Virus record (IMG/VR): IMGVR_UViG_3300042518_001429 | Span: 27,892-91,891 of that record | Length of the DNA: 64,000 nucleotides | Source: a virus | Reading direction: 5' to 3' (one strand) | Shown: positions 27,819-38,600 of the stretch, piece after piece | Layout of the letters: every line of letters starts with the position of its first letter | Numbering within the stretch: the first letter of the stretch is position 1 | Notes under the pieces: generated by a model | What the model saw: only the letters and a program-made list of their open reading frames with translations | Told to the model about the DNA's origin: nothing | Databases searched by the model: none | Made by a program: the position numbers and the translations under genes

Positions 27819-29258
27819 TTATTTATAGAGTAAAGTTGTGTCTTCCAGTGTTATAGCTGTTTCACCATCTTCTTCTTTAACTAAGTATATAAGGTTTGGC
27901 TCTGATGGAATATAAGTACAACCGGGTACAAAGGTAGGTGGGTAGTTTTCTCCGGTATTACCGAAATAAATAGCAGGGATATTCTCTACTATTTGTTTAA
28001 TAGGTGCTGACGGTTTTGTGGGTGTAACAGCTTTTGATGACTCTGTACTTGTTAATGTTGTTAGTACGGTAAGATTTTTATTTATTTCTATTCCGTAAAA
28101 ATCTCCTTTTGTTGTATTTTTAGCTTTTAGTAGCTGAATATTTTGTGTTTGAGGTTCTAATAAAATAGGTCCAACAACTATAGAACAACTATCAAATGAA
28201 TTAGTACTAGCACTATAACAAGTTAATGACGGATAAAATACAGGGTATGTATCAGCATTACGATGCAGTGTATACGTGAAATCATAATTTCTTGGATCTA
28301 ATGGGTCACTGAAATAGGTGTTATTGTAAGTGAAATATTTACTATCTGGTGTTGTGTATCTTGTTACGGTTTTGATTGAAGTTCCGTCACCTGGGTTCCA
28401 ATCAATTCTATCTATTGGGAAGCTTCCGGTTTTGGTATTTTTCGGTGATAGTTTGTATGTAAGCGGGGAGTAGCCTGTGAGTGGCAGTGTATCGTTATGA
28501 ATAGCTGCGACAGGCATGAGCTCTTTAACTTCAACTATAAAAGTTTTTAATGCTGTTTGTTCAGTTGTGTCAATTGTAGCTTTAGCTATTTCTCCTAAAT
28601 CGCAAATATAATCGTTAACTTCATAATCCCAGCGCTTGTAAAAATCACCATATCTATAAGTTTGAAACCAATAGACGGGATTCTTGCCTTTTAAACTCAA
28701 ATCTCTCCAGTTCCAAACTTTACAAAATTTTTGAAAACATGTGTCCTCTTCTGACCACCATTTAGGTCGTCTATTAACTGCTGTAGCTGGCGGAACACAC
28801 ATTGTTTCGTTCCATGTAGTTTTTCTTAAGCTATCACATGTAAGATTGTCCCAGTACCAACCTATCTTATATCTACTAATACATAAGTCGTCTTCATCCT
28901 CTAAAGGTTGATTTTCTTTTGATTGAATGTTTGTTAAAGATACATTGTATTTTCCTGGTAAAATGTAAGTGTGTTCAATAACCTCTTGGCAAGGCAACAC
29001 TGCAACATTGTTAACAGAATTATAATAGTCTCCAAAATTCCAAATATATGTTGCTGATACATTTGCGAATCCTGCATAAACTAAATCTGTTATATTTGTT
29101 TTAAAAATAACTTTTACACCTGGAGCATACCCAGAAATGTATTCAGTAGTGCTATCAGCAACGGTATAGGTAGGAGTAGTTTCAAGAGGATTTCCAATAT
29201 CCCAAGAATAACTTTCAGGTACAGTGCTTCCTGATATTATATAAAAATCCGTTGTCAT
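27819..29258 (-). CDS. PKD-domain virion protein with Trp/Cys motifs
   Basis: A 479-residue protein with a PKD-like domain at about 65-112 (ATYIWNFGDYYNS, then HTYILPGKYNVSLTNI), a Trp/Cys-rich region at 130-215 (YWDNLTCDSLRKTTW, FCKVWNWRDLSLKGKNPVYW), and a second PKD-like region near 265-330 (IDWNPGDGTSI). The Trp/Cys motif is shared with the 1285-residue protein in the same array. The C-terminal 100 residues are Thr/Pro-rich. Likely an elongated adhesin or connector. Confidence 0.7.
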   Translation of the reverse strand: MTTDFYIISGSTVPESYSWDIGNPLETTPTYTVADSTTEYISGYAPGVKVIFKTNITDLVYAGFANVSATYIWNFGDYYNSVNNVAVLPCQEVIEHTYILPGKYNVSLTNIQSKENQPLEDEDDLCISRYKIGWYWDNLTCDSLRKTTWNETMCVPPATAVNRRPKWWSEEDTCFQKFCKVWNWRDLSLKGKNPVYWFQTYRYGDFYKRWDYEVNDYICDLGEIAKATIDTTEQTALKTFIVEVKELMPVAAIHNDTLPLTGYSPLTYKLSPKNTKTGSFPIDRIDWNPGDGTSIKTVTRYTTPDSKYFTYNNTYFSDPLDPRNYDFTYTLHRNADTYPVFYPSLTCYSASTNSFDSCSIVVGPILLEPQTQNIQLLKAKNTTKGDFYGIEINKNLTVLTTLTSTESSKAVTPTKPSAPIKQIVENIPAIYFGNTGENYPPTFVPGCTYIPSEPNLIYLVKEEDGETAITLEDTTLLYK

Positions 29259-29273
29259 GTATGTTAATCTAAG

Positions 29274-29546
29274 TTATACCTGCTGTCCAAGCCATATCTG
29301 TACCGGTGTATTCACTTCTATTCTAAACTGTTCTACAAAAGATAGGTCTGGTTCGTTTTGATGTACTACATTTACATGCCATCCTTCTATAAAAGTAGGA
29401 GCTGTTAATTGGTTACCTTCTTCATCATAAGTTCCGGGCTGATCTACTATCTGACCTACTTCACTGACGCTAACACCCTCTGGCCATTCATCAAGAGGCG
29501 GTACCAGGTCTTTACTAGGAAATTTATAATATTTGTATTGTAGCAT
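29274..29546 (-). CDS. Small virion-array protein of unknown function
   Basis: A 90-residue acidic protein beginning MLQYKYYKFPSKDLVPPLDE and including FIEGWHVNVVHQNEP. The segment suggests a small beta-sandwich. It is tightly packed between two adhesin genes (8 and 15 bases), so it may be a chaperone or adaptor for one of them. No family recognised. Confidence 0.6.
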   Translation of the reverse strand: MLQYKYYKFPSKDLVPPLDEWPEGVSVSEVGQIVDQPGTYDEEGNQLTAPTFIEGWHVNVVHQNEPDLSFVEQFRIEVNTPVQIWLGQQV

Positions 29547-29554
29547 AAAATTAT

Positions 29555-31417
29555 TTAAGAGGTTATAAGTCTTAATCTATTGTTTGAAAGTCTTGTAGGC
29601 CAGTAAGTGATTTTGCGGAGATAATTGTTAAGATAAAATTGTGAGCCATTTAATGAGCCAAGGGACAGGCGGTTTATATTATAGGGAGGAATTCTTGTAG
29701 TATTGAGCGTTGTTAAAATAGAATTTTGAGCAGCTTGAGTATTACCTAGTTTATAGGTACCTATCATTTCATATATTGTATTAAGCTGACTATTGTTTGT
29801 AAAATTAAGAGTAGTTGATACACCGTTATTCCATACTGTAAAACCGTGAGCATCTGCATAACTTTGCAAAGTAATATTATTAGTTGTATTAGAAGAATTG
29901 GTAAATGAAACTATTTTCCAATCGCTTGGTGAATTAACTTTATAAATTTCTGCAAATAATGTTCCTTGTTCTTGATTATAAAACGAATCGACTGTATTTA
30001 CATAAGCAAAATCTGCAGATCTCGTAGCCGACAAACCAGCTGTAGGAATATAAGAAGTCGGAAATGTTCCTTGTTCAAGCTGTGGGGCAGCGATACGAAG
30101 AGTTATATCAATTACATCACCATTATCTATACCTATTAATTCAATTTGAGAATTAACAAAAGATGCTGTTGGTTCTATTAAAGTTCTTGTTGCGGTATAT
30201 CTTTTTAACTCAACACCGCTTATATTATTAGATTGAGTTCGTTGTAAAAATGTCCCCGCGGAATCTCTTTCTACAGTAGAGAGCCAAAGATTAGATATAT
30301 TAGCAGTTGATCCGGAAAGCACCCCCACGTAGCAAGAACCTGTCCAAGTTTGGTTAGGAAGTGCTGATAATTGAGTAGTAGAATTAAATCTAACAGCAAT
30401 ATTGTTAGACCCAATTTGCGTACACGTACCACTAAACTTTATATCTATGTAAGAAAACCCATTTAGTGTTCCTGTATTTACAATTTCTCGGTTAATGCCG
30501 CTCGGACCACTAGTATCCCAACCAAAAATTGGCATAGTTCCTGGTGCACCGACAATAGCACCTATAGCTTGAGAATTATATATACTATTAGTTCTAGACT
30601 CTTCAATTAAAAGCCCTCTAGGTACCCCGGTAGTAACTGCTGTTGTAGTTGTAGGGATGTAGCTTGTGGCCGATAGACCTGTCTCAACTTGAGCACCCCA
30701 TAAAAAGACTCCTGAAGAACCATCCCCTGTATAGCTTCCAGCAAAGGTGGAACTGTTACTTGAAGCAAGTCCAACAACAGTTAAAGTATTACTAGAGCTT
30801 AAAGCTGTTGAGGTTATTGAGCACCGGTACCATCCGTTGCTTAAAGCTGATATGGAGGGGGTTATATTACCTAAAGTTGTGAATATACTGCCATTACCTG
30901 TCAAATTAAAATATGAATATCTTGTACCTAAACCAAAAGGACCACTTACAGAAGGGTCGTTATAAAGCTCTACATAAATGCTATTACGCCCGTTAGGTTT
31001 AACAAAAACCGAGTATGTAAATGGCCCTGCAAACGGGATTGTTATAGATCGAGATACTACATGAAAAGTGTTAGGATCAGTGTTTTCAATAACTCTATCA
31101 GCTGTTGAAGTGCCAATCGGATCTGTTGTATTATTTGCTGTAACTGTTAATTGATTTGGACTCCATTGATCAAAGTCTTGACTAAAAGTTCTATAATTCG
31201 TCCTAAAATCTCCGTATTCAAATCTCGGAACATCATTAGGTACTGTAGAAAGAATGCCTGTAGAAGTGAACACAGTAGCTGAAGAAGCTCTAGTAAATGT
31301 TATATTAGGTCCTACTCCATGATTGAGAGTATTATTGGTTACAAAGTCTCTACTAAATGTCGGTGTAATGACATTCCTCGATCTTCTAGAACCTATATTA
31401 ATACCGTAATCTGACAT
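29555..31417 (-). CDS. Adhesin with lectin/LamG-like modules
   Basis: A 620-residue protein built of modules found widely in phage surface proteins. The opening ITPTFSRDFVTNN and ITFTRASSATVFTSTGIL lead to a carbohydrate-binding-like fold, then GVPRGLLIEESRTNSIYNSQ, a second similar module ending in PQLEQGTFPTSYIPTAG at about 440-460, and a LamG-like end with NQEQGTLFAEIYK near 480. The same modules occur in the next upstream gene, making the pair tandem paralogues. Its DNA is AT-rich throughout, unlike the equivalent module in the neighbour. Confidence 0.72.
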   Translation of the reverse strand: MSDYGINIGSRRSRNVITPTFSRDFVTNNTLNHGVGPNITFTRASSATVFTSTGILSTVPNDVPRFEYGDFRTNYRTFSQDFDQWSPNQLTVTANNTTDPIGTSTADRVIENTDPNTFHVVSRSITIPFAGPFTYSVFVKPNGRNSIYVELYNDPSVSGPFGLGTRYSYFNLTGNGSIFTTLGNITPSISALSNGWYRCSITSTALSSSNTLTVVGLASSNSSTFAGSYTGDGSSGVFLWGAQVETGLSATSYIPTTTTAVTTGVPRGLLIEESRTNSIYNSQAIGAIVGAPGTMPIFGWDTSGPSGINREIVNTGTLNGFSYIDIKFSGTCTQIGSNNIAVRFNSTTQLSALPNQTWTGSCYVGVLSGSTANISNLWLSTVERDSAGTFLQRTQSNNISGVELKRYTATRTLIEPTASFVNSQIELIGIDNGDVIDITLRIAAPQLEQGTFPTSYIPTAGLSATRSADFAYVNTVDSFYNQEQGTLFAEIYKVNSPSDWKIVSFTNSSNTTNNITLQSYADAHGFTVWNNGVSTTLNFTNNSQLNTIYEMIGTYKLGNTQAAQNSILTTLNTTRIPPYNINRLSLGSLNGSQFYLNNYLRKITYWPTRLSNNRLRLITS

Positions 31418-31418
31418 A

Positions 31419-34400
31419 TTAGTTACTTAGTGCTGTTAATTGTTGGTTGGTTAATTGGGTGTTATAATATTCAATAGACTGAATATGTCCGTTAAAATAG
31501 CTAAAACCTTCAAGTGACGGTAATGCTGATACAGCTGTTGACTGAGTCATGAGGGAGCTACTAACACTAGCTGCAAAAGTACTCGGGCCATATGAGTAAG
31601 CTATATAAGAAGCTGAATTAGCAGCATTTAAATTGCTTGTAAAGTTTGCTGTAAGAGGGGTGTATTGAGCACCAGCTGAAAGGAAATAGCTATCTGTAAA
31701 TGCATTCCATTGAGTGCCTACAGATCCGTCACCGCCTGGACCAGACTTCCAAATACCGTGAATTGAATTATAAGTGTCGCCAATATCAAGAACGGCTGCC
31801 GTCTGTGCACCTGATAAAGGAACAGCTCTTGTGTAAAATGTTCCTTGTTCTGGGTTATAGAAAGAATCAAAAGAGTTACTGTTAACCTGTATAATATCTT
31901 CAGCTCTTGTTACAGCTGCATTAGTTGTAGGAATATAAGATGTTGGGAAAGAGCCTTGCTCTAACTGCGGAGCAGCGATGCGGAGGGTTAGGTTGATGGG
32001 GTTGCCGGAGGTGTAGCCAATGAACAAATACGGAAACACTCTTTCGACTGATGCGCTGGACATTGTGCGCGTTGCCGAACGTCTTTGGCTAATTAGCGGG
32101 TCGCCGGTTGGAAGCGTGGTGTTTGCGGTAGATTGCCCCGCAACCGAAGAGCCGCCAGCCGTGCCCCCCTGAACGCCTATTCCGTATGTCGCATTAGTAA
32201 ATGCGCCAGCTTCAAGTTTTACATAGGCAGAGTTTGTCCAAGTCTGTGCATCGGCGGCTACAACTTGTGTTGCCGTTTCAAAGGGTAGCGTAACAAAGCC
32301 TGTCGCCGTTGGGGTGCCGTGATAGCGGACATCAATGTAAGACAGCCCATTGTCTGTCCCAGCGCCGACAATTTGTCGCGTAACGCCGTTGGTTGTTGAA
32401 GTAAAGTTCCAGTTTGTAGGAGGCGTCCCGGGCGTCCCAGCTACAGCCCCACCAGCCTGCGAGTTGCGGATGCTATTCGTCCGAGCCTCCTCAACCAACA
32501 ACCCCTGACAAACTTTAGTAACCGGGTCATAGTTAAATCTTGGCTTATTGGCTCCGGCAATTCTTAAAACACCATTTGAGTCAAAATATGTAGCTTGAGA
32601 ATTTCTATAAACTTCTACCCCAGGCCCTGTGCCAGTATAGAGGGAAGCATCTTCGGCAAAATATTTAGCAAAACCTAGACTTGATAAGGTCAAAGCTCTT
32701 AAAGAAGTATTTGAAAGACGTTTAGGCCAGTAACCAACTTTACGGATATAGCCGTTTATATAACCAAAATTATCTATTTTACCTAAATGTAAAGTTAATA
32801 CTTTAGGTATATCAATAGAAGTAGTACCTATATTAGCATTATTAACAAAAAGCGTTGCTGAGGTTGTATTATAACTAGTACCCGCTCTTACAATATTTTC
32901 ATTTAAAAGATTGACTTGTGTTGATCGTAGTATTGGAGATGGAACACTATTAACTTGAAATTGAGTGCCAACATAACTAGTTGTACCAATCCGGGTATAT
33001 ATACCAAAATGATTTACAGTACTATTATCATTAATTACAGCGAGCCATGGCGTACTAACGGGGCTTTTAACCACCCCTTCAACAAATAGTGTTCCTTCTT
33101 TTTTATTATACAAATTTGTAAAACTACTACCAGATATAGTAGCATTATCTGCAGCTTTTGTAACCTGAGTACCAGCTGTAGGAATATAAGATGTTGGGGT
33201 AGTGCCTTGTTCAACTTGAATACCGGCTACTTCACAAGTACCTGTTAAAGCTGGTCCGCCAATACCATGAGCTGGGTATATTTGAAAATATGCATAACTT
33301 AAAGGAAAGCTACTAAATGTGGTGTTAAAAGAAAATCTTTTATACGTTTTAAAATCAGCGGCACTTACATTTTGTACACTATTAGAAATTGTAGCATAAG
33401 GACCGAGATATTGAAGGGTATCTGGTCTGTAATAAATTCCAGTGTGGTAAGTTGAAACTGGGTCTGTATTAGTCACCCAAGCAATTCTAGCTACAGCTGC
33501 AGCAGTAGATTGCGGAACATTTGTTGCATAAAAAGAACAATTATAAGTCCCAGTTGTCATCAATGTGAAAGATGTGGTAATAGATGTATAGCCTATTACT
33601 TCTGATTGAGTTGTAATTACAAAAGAGCTTAACCCCGCAATGCCTGAACCACGTGTACTACTAAGTGAGGTTGATCTTGACCATTGGGAGGGATGGGTTA
33701 AGTCATTTTGGGGTATAAGATTAGTTCTTTGTTCTTCAATTAAAAGCCCTTTTGGTGTAGAGACAGTAACAGGCTGGGAACCAGTTGAGATATAAGAGGT
33801 GGCTGTAGTACCTATTTCGCATTGAAAGCCGTAAACATAAACTTTAGAGTTTGGATTACTACCAGTGCCAGAAACTACTACAAATTGAGTACCTCTTGGC
33901 CCGTTAGGTGCGCCAGGATTATAATATGTTGAATAGGTAAATCTTTTCCAGTTTGTTGTTAATTGATTTTTAATATCAGGATTAAACCCGTCGGATGTAC
34001 CTAGCGAAACTGCGAAAGCTGATGTATCATCAGCTTTAACCCAAGCAGAAACCGTTATAGGAGTACCTGATAGTAATGGTGGTATTACTTGTATGATCCC
34101 GTTTCGGGCAAATGTAGGGGAAATATATATACTAGAAGATAATGGTATAGACCATGCTGAATTAGCAACGCCATCTGGTCCGACAGTATCTTGCCGCCAA
34201 TCTGGAGATTTTGTACCATACCCAACCCAAGCACTTGAATTAATATCATTAGAAGCTGAAAGAAGATTAGTTCTATGATCACTCCATTCAAATCTCGGTT
34301 CATTGATATTTGCCAGAGCTATATTGCCGTTCCGGTCAATGTAAGTTGCCGAAGTACTTCTAGTAAAAGAAATATCCGGGCCAATTCTAGTTAAAGAAGG

Positions 34401-34532
34401 AAGAGCTCCAACAGATATCGGGCCATTGAGTTGAGGATCTAAAGTAAAATCTCGATAAAATGTTGGCTTCTCTGATCTAAGACCGGAGAGAGAAGCTTGC
34501 TGTTGAGAAAATGCTATAAAATTATTAAACAT
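31419..34532 (-). CDS. Large multi-module adhesin, paralogue with a GC-rich cassette
   Basis: A 1037-residue protein with modules repeated at least twice: RDFTLDPQLNG and ISFTRSTSATYIDRNG near the start, GLLIEEQRTNLIPQND near 265, TTPTSYIPTAGTQVTKAADN near 450, a LamG-like segment, then a second set beginning VEVYRNSQATYFDSNGVL near 635 and GLLVEEARTNSIRNSQ near 675. Residues about 672-854 are encoded by the GC-rich stretch at about 31970-32515, while the rest is AT-rich. The start ATG overlaps the previous stop as TAATG. Probable receptor-binding protein; sugar binding is inferred. Confidence 0.72.
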   Translation of the reverse strand: MFNNFIAFSQQQASLSGLRSEKPTFYRDFTLDPQLNGPISVGALPSLTRIGPDISFTRSTSATYIDRNGNIALANINEPRFEWSDHRTNLLSASNDINSSAWVGYGTKSPDWRQDTVGPDGVANSAWSIPLSSSIYISPTFARNGIIQVIPPLLSGTPITVSAWVKADDTSAFAVSLGTSDGFNPDIKNQLTTNWKRFTYSTYYNPGAPNGPRGTQFVVVSGTGSNPNSKVYVYGFQCEIGTTATSYISTGSQPVTVSTPKGLLIEEQRTNLIPQNDLTHPSQWSRSTSLSSTRGSGIAGLSSFVITTQSEVIGYTSITTSFTLMTTGTYNCSFYATNVPQSTAAAVARIAWVTNTDPVSTYHTGIYYRPDTLQYLGPYATISNSVQNVSAADFKTYKRFSFNTTFSSFPLSYAYFQIYPAHGIGGPALTGTCEVAGIQVEQGTTPTSYIPTAGTQVTKAADNATISGSSFTNLYNKKEGTLFVEGVVKSPVSTPWLAVINDNSTVNHFGIYTRIGTTSYVGTQFQVNSVPSPILRSTQVNLLNENIVRAGTSYNTTSATLFVNNANIGTTSIDIPKVLTLHLGKIDNFGYINGYIRKVGYWPKRLSNTSLRALTLSSLGFAKYFAEDASLYTGTGPGVEVYRNSQATYFDSNGVLRIAGANKPRFNYDPVTKVCQGLLVEEARTNSIRNSQAGGAVAGTPGTPPTNWNFTSTTNGVTRQIVGAGTDNGLSYIDVRYHGTPTATGFVTLPFETATQVVAADAQTWTNSAYVKLEAGAFTNATYGIGVQGGTAGGSSVAGQSTANTTLPTGDPLISQRRSATRTMSSASVERVFPYLFIGYTSGNPINLTLRIAAPQLEQGSFPTSYIPTTNAAVTRAEDIIQVNSNSFDSFYNPEQGTFYTRAVPLSGAQTAAVLDIGDTYNSIHGIWKSGPGGDGSVGTQWNAFTDSYFLSAGAQYTPLTANFTSNLNAANSASYIAYSYGPSTFAASVSSSLMTQSTAVSALPSLEGFSYFNGHIQSIEYYNTQLTNQQLTALSN
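31970..32515 (-). other. GC-rich module cassette inside an AT-rich adhesin gene
   Basis: Counting single sequence lines gives 39/60 G+C at 32101-32160 and 38/60 at 32401-32460, against 12/60 at 32761-32820 just outside. The reading frame is preserved across both borders. The encoded module is homologous to the AT-rich one in the next gene (both have NSQA, TFPTSYIPT or SFPTSYIPT, and TLRIAAPQLEQG at its end). This points to a recently imported domain. Confidence 0.8.
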
Positions 34533-35680
34533 TAGACGAAAACTCCTACACCGAAGAGTTCATTGTTTGTTTTATAAATGAACATTCCGGAGTAAGGTGT
34601 ATTGTTTTCAGTCCCTGAAGCATTAAGAGGTGAGCCAGCTGATAGATATATTGATCCAGTACCAACATTAACAATTGAAACGTTAAACCCGTTTAATAAG
34701 CTTCCTGGAAACTGAGCCGTGATGGCAGGTGTTGTTGTTGTATTGAAGTTAAATGCTCTACCGGAATCTGTATCGGTAAATATAATATTTGAACTTGTAG
34801 TAGCAGAAACTTGATAGTTAGTAACTCTTAATGAACTAATAGCTACATTTGAAGTTGAAAGATAGTTAGTAACGGTGGGAATAATATCAGAGGACTCTTC
34901 CCAGGAAGCAGAATTCGCGCGAACCAAGCTTGAAGCTGCATTCCAAAGATCGGAAGTACCACCAGGGGTATTAATAACAGCTGCTGAAATATTACCGATA
35001 ACAGTTAAAGCTTGACCGGTTAAGGGAAGACCGGAAATACCTACTTGACCTGTAGCGGTGTTGATTATAAAGGAAGTGAGAGTTGTTGTACCAGTTCTAC
35101 TTGAACCAATAAATCTATTAGTAGGTTCTTCATAACGAATTCTAAAACCAGAAAAAGATCCCGTTCGAGTTTCACCGATATCAAAAATAGGGTCAACACC
35201 ATCATTAGCAGGATCGTGAACAAGAGTAAATGTTCGAGCGCTTAAAGACCCAATGCCAATTGCAGTAGCTGAAGTAGCGCCTATAAATGAGCCATTAAAT
35301 GTAATAGAACTCATTGTTACATTTGAAGTAGAAAGGTATCTAGTAACTGTAGGAAGAATATCAGCGGACTCTTCCCAAGAAGCAGAACTATTTTGTACTA
35401 TAGTTGCAACATTAGCTGCTCTATTCCAGTTAGCAGAATTAGATTCTACAACTGTTGATGAACTGTCATACCGGCTAGAAACAGAACTAAAGACGGTAGA
35501 TCTATTAAATGCAGTATTCCAGTTAACAGAATTACCGGAAAGTGTATAAGCTGAAGCTAAAGAAAGTACTTGGGATACATTAGTTTTATATTCAGTAGAA
35601 CCGTCGGCATTATATCCTACTAAAAAGTCTGCTGTATCTGGAGTTTTAAGGTTAAAATCTAAAAAGCTATTGTCGGCCAT
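34532..35680 (-). CDS. Tail fibre-like protein
   Basis: A 382-residue protein with an opening MADNSFLDFNLKTPDTADFL typical of small phage fibres, followed by repeated Asn/Ser/Trp segments (SGNSVNWNTAFNRST, ESNSANWNRAANV) and two near-identical blocks with SASWEES(A/S)DI(L/I)PTVT(R/N)YLSTSNV at about 104 and 252. The C-terminus (TPAITAQFPGSLLNGFNVSI) looks like a beta-rich tip. Located between the giant 1694-residue protein and the adhesin pair; ends as TAATG with the next gene. Confidence 0.7.
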   Translation of the reverse strand: MADNSFLDFNLKTPDTADFLVGYNADGSTEYKTNVSQVLSLASAYTLSGNSVNWNTAFNRSTVFSSVSSRYDSSSTVVESNSANWNRAANVATIVQNSSASWEESADILPTVTRYLSTSNVTMSSITFNGSFIGATSATAIGIGSLSARTFTLVHDPANDGVDPIFDIGETRTGSFSGFRIRYEEPTNRFIGSSRTGTTTLTSFIINTATGQVGISGLPLTGQALTVIGNISAAVINTPGGTSDLWNAASSLVRANSASWEESSDIIPTVTNYLSTSNVAISSLRVTNYQVSATTSSNIIFTDTDSGRAFNFNTTTTPAITAQFPGSLLNGFNVSIVNVGTGSIYLSAGSPLNASGTENNTPYSGMFIYKTNNELFGVGVFV

Positions 35681-35684
35681 ATAT

Positions 35685-38600
35685 TTATTTAACTCCTACT
35701 CTAATTAAATTTTGTCCATTTATACGAATAAGGTTATTATTATTTATGCGTATAAGATTCGATCTTAATAATGTGGTAATATTTAAAGATGAATATATTG
35801 GACCGGCATCATTTGTTACACTAAATGACAGATTAAAGCTTTGAGGTGTAGTTGGTGTAAGACAAGTAAAAAGTCCAGTACTTGTTAGGGACGCCCATTC
35901 AGGAAAATTAATTGATTCAAATGTACAATTATTTGGGGTTACTAATAGTTGTTGAGTGTAACTAGCACTAACAGGTAGGGTTACATTGAGATCAGAAAGT
36001 ATAGCCGGTGGTAGGCTTTCTTCAAGTTGTGGAGTGTATATTTTTATATCTTCAACCGTTAATTCCGGTTCATTATTGATATAAATCGATATAATAGTAT
36101 CTTTATTAGTGTTATTTTTAGCTGTAAAAGTATATAAGAATTGTTTTTTTGTGGAGCTATAGGATAGAACTGGTCGTGAAATTTCTATAGCACTTAAACT
36201 GTTAAATGTTTGAGTGTTTGATGGTATAGAAAATGCTTTTTTAAGAATATTTCTACTTATGTCGTAAGAGTAAAGATAGGGTACAATACTACTACCCTGC
36301 ATTTCAACTACACTTATTATAATTGTTTTTTCTTTTGCAAAAAACCAAGTGTCTCCAACCTTTGCGTAGTTAGGGTTATTTGGTAAGGTGTTTGTAAATT
36401 CTCGGTTAAGATTATTTTGAGCAGGAACTGCTAAAGAGATACCACGGGCGGAATCAGCAATACTGAAAATACCAGCTTGACTATAATCATAGTTTATTTT
36501 TTCAAAAATTATTGCTCCACTAGTCTCTATATACAAGGTATCGTAAAAGGTGTCTATTTTGCGTACACCGGTGCCAGTTAACTCGTTGTATAGACTTATT
36601 GTTTTATAAGTGTCAAAAACGTCGAGTAAGGCGTTATATCCTGGTTCAGTTTGCTGAGAATTCTTTCTAATCCAAATTTGACCGGGTACTGTAATTCTTT
36701 GACTGGATGGAACCTCTTTTATATCTTTGTAGAGGCCGTATTGATTACCATACACATCTGTGCACCAGTTGTCAAGAAGAAGAGTTGTATTTTTAAGAAT
36801 TTGATCTTTTACCCAGTGACTAACGCTAATTTCTCCTGTAAAATTGATAGGACGATTAACTGGATCAGCCCAATTAATGTCTTGAGGCCCGCCCCAAGGG
36901 TGTTGTCGACTTACAGGTGTAATTAAACCAATACGAGTTAATGGGTTAGTTTCGTATGTTGATTGATACGGTATAAATTTTTGATATTGTTTAAAAATAT
37001 CTTTTTTAATCGTACCAGCTAAGGAACCTGTAGTGTAAGGTTCTTTTAACCACGTATTATCTTCAACAGATATAGTATAGGGTGAAAATTGATTTTCCTT
37101 TGTTAGTCCTCTATTGCCTATTTTACGTACTGGTAAGTTATATATATCTGTTGTTTTTATAGAACTTAACGCTAATTCAAAAGAATAATCTTTATCAATA
37201 TATGTTAAAAGCCCTAAATTAGCAGGTTTAAAATAGGCACCTATTTGTTTTGTATTATAAAGAGCATCAAATGTTGGTAAATGAGCTACAGTCGGATAAA
37301 ACTGATTTGTTAATGTTGACCACGGGTCTCTACTTGTTATAGCAATTGACGAAACAGGGGCGGAATAGATTATTTCTGAAATTTGTGGTTCAGCACTTAT
37401 ACTCCATGTAAAGAAATTTAAAGCATTGTAATATACTTCAACAGGTTCATTCTCTACTACATTTTGTAACAAGATAGTAGAAGGTTCTGTAGTTGGTTTT
37501 GAAATTAAATTATTGCTGGGGTTGTATGTAGTAGGGGTGCTGTTTAAGTTTGTTTCAAGCTTACACCATTGATTTACATTGGTAATATTATTAATGGTAA
37601 CATTTTGATTCCAAACCATACGGGTTTGCGGCTTACGTTTATACTCTACATATTCCCCTCCCTTTAATACAATATCTGAAATTTCATAAAAAGTGACGGG
37701 GTTATATTTATCAAAAAAGCTTAAAGCAGGACTCCAGCTTTCAACGGTTTTATATTCAGTGTCAGCTGTTTTATTTAAATTACTTTTTACCCAAACAGGT
37801 ACAGCTCCTATATTACTACTCGTAACATCGTTTAAGAATGTTGTGGGAGTGTTTGTAGTATAGTTCCATCCTTTAAGATCTGTTTCGAGTACAAAGCCTG
37901 GTACGGGTAAATAAAATGTTGATAAACTTGGTACCTCTACAGTGTCTGGAATACAAGTAATAGGGGGTATGTTAGTGAAATAATAACAACCGGTAGCTGC
38001 TGGGGTAAATAATAAATCCTGAGAAGCAGTAACAGCAGTTAATTTTACAGTGTAGAGACCGGTAATTCCGGGTATAAATGTTGCAATAGGTTGATCAAGA
38101 TACGTTTCAATATTATTATTAGGGTCAGTAATTTCCCATCTAAGAATTCTTTGTATAGCCGCTGATGGCAAGCTAGGGTATTGTTTATACGGGTCTTTAA
38201 TATTAGCTGCTGTTAGTGGTAAATTTCTGGAAAATAAAAGCGGGTAACTAATAGTAACCACAGCATTTGGGCTATTAACTGTTAAGTAATCATAATTAGA
38301 CCAAATGCTGCCACGGTTTTCGGTAAATATTTGCTCCTGTATGTATGTTCCTGTTGTATTATAATATGTTGACCCTGCTCGTGAGTATATTAAAAGGTCG
38401 TTTGAGTTGATAGACATTGTTGTAGGTATATTAGTTGATACCCAATTATCTTGACTGTCCTTCATTGCACCCATCCAAACACCTTTTTTATTTTCAGTTG
38501 TGATTTGTCTTACTACTAGTTCAGGGAAGTTATCTGTTTCAATATTTTTATCACGGACGTTGGCACGGTAGTACGTGTATCTTTTACCGCGCTGTAAATA

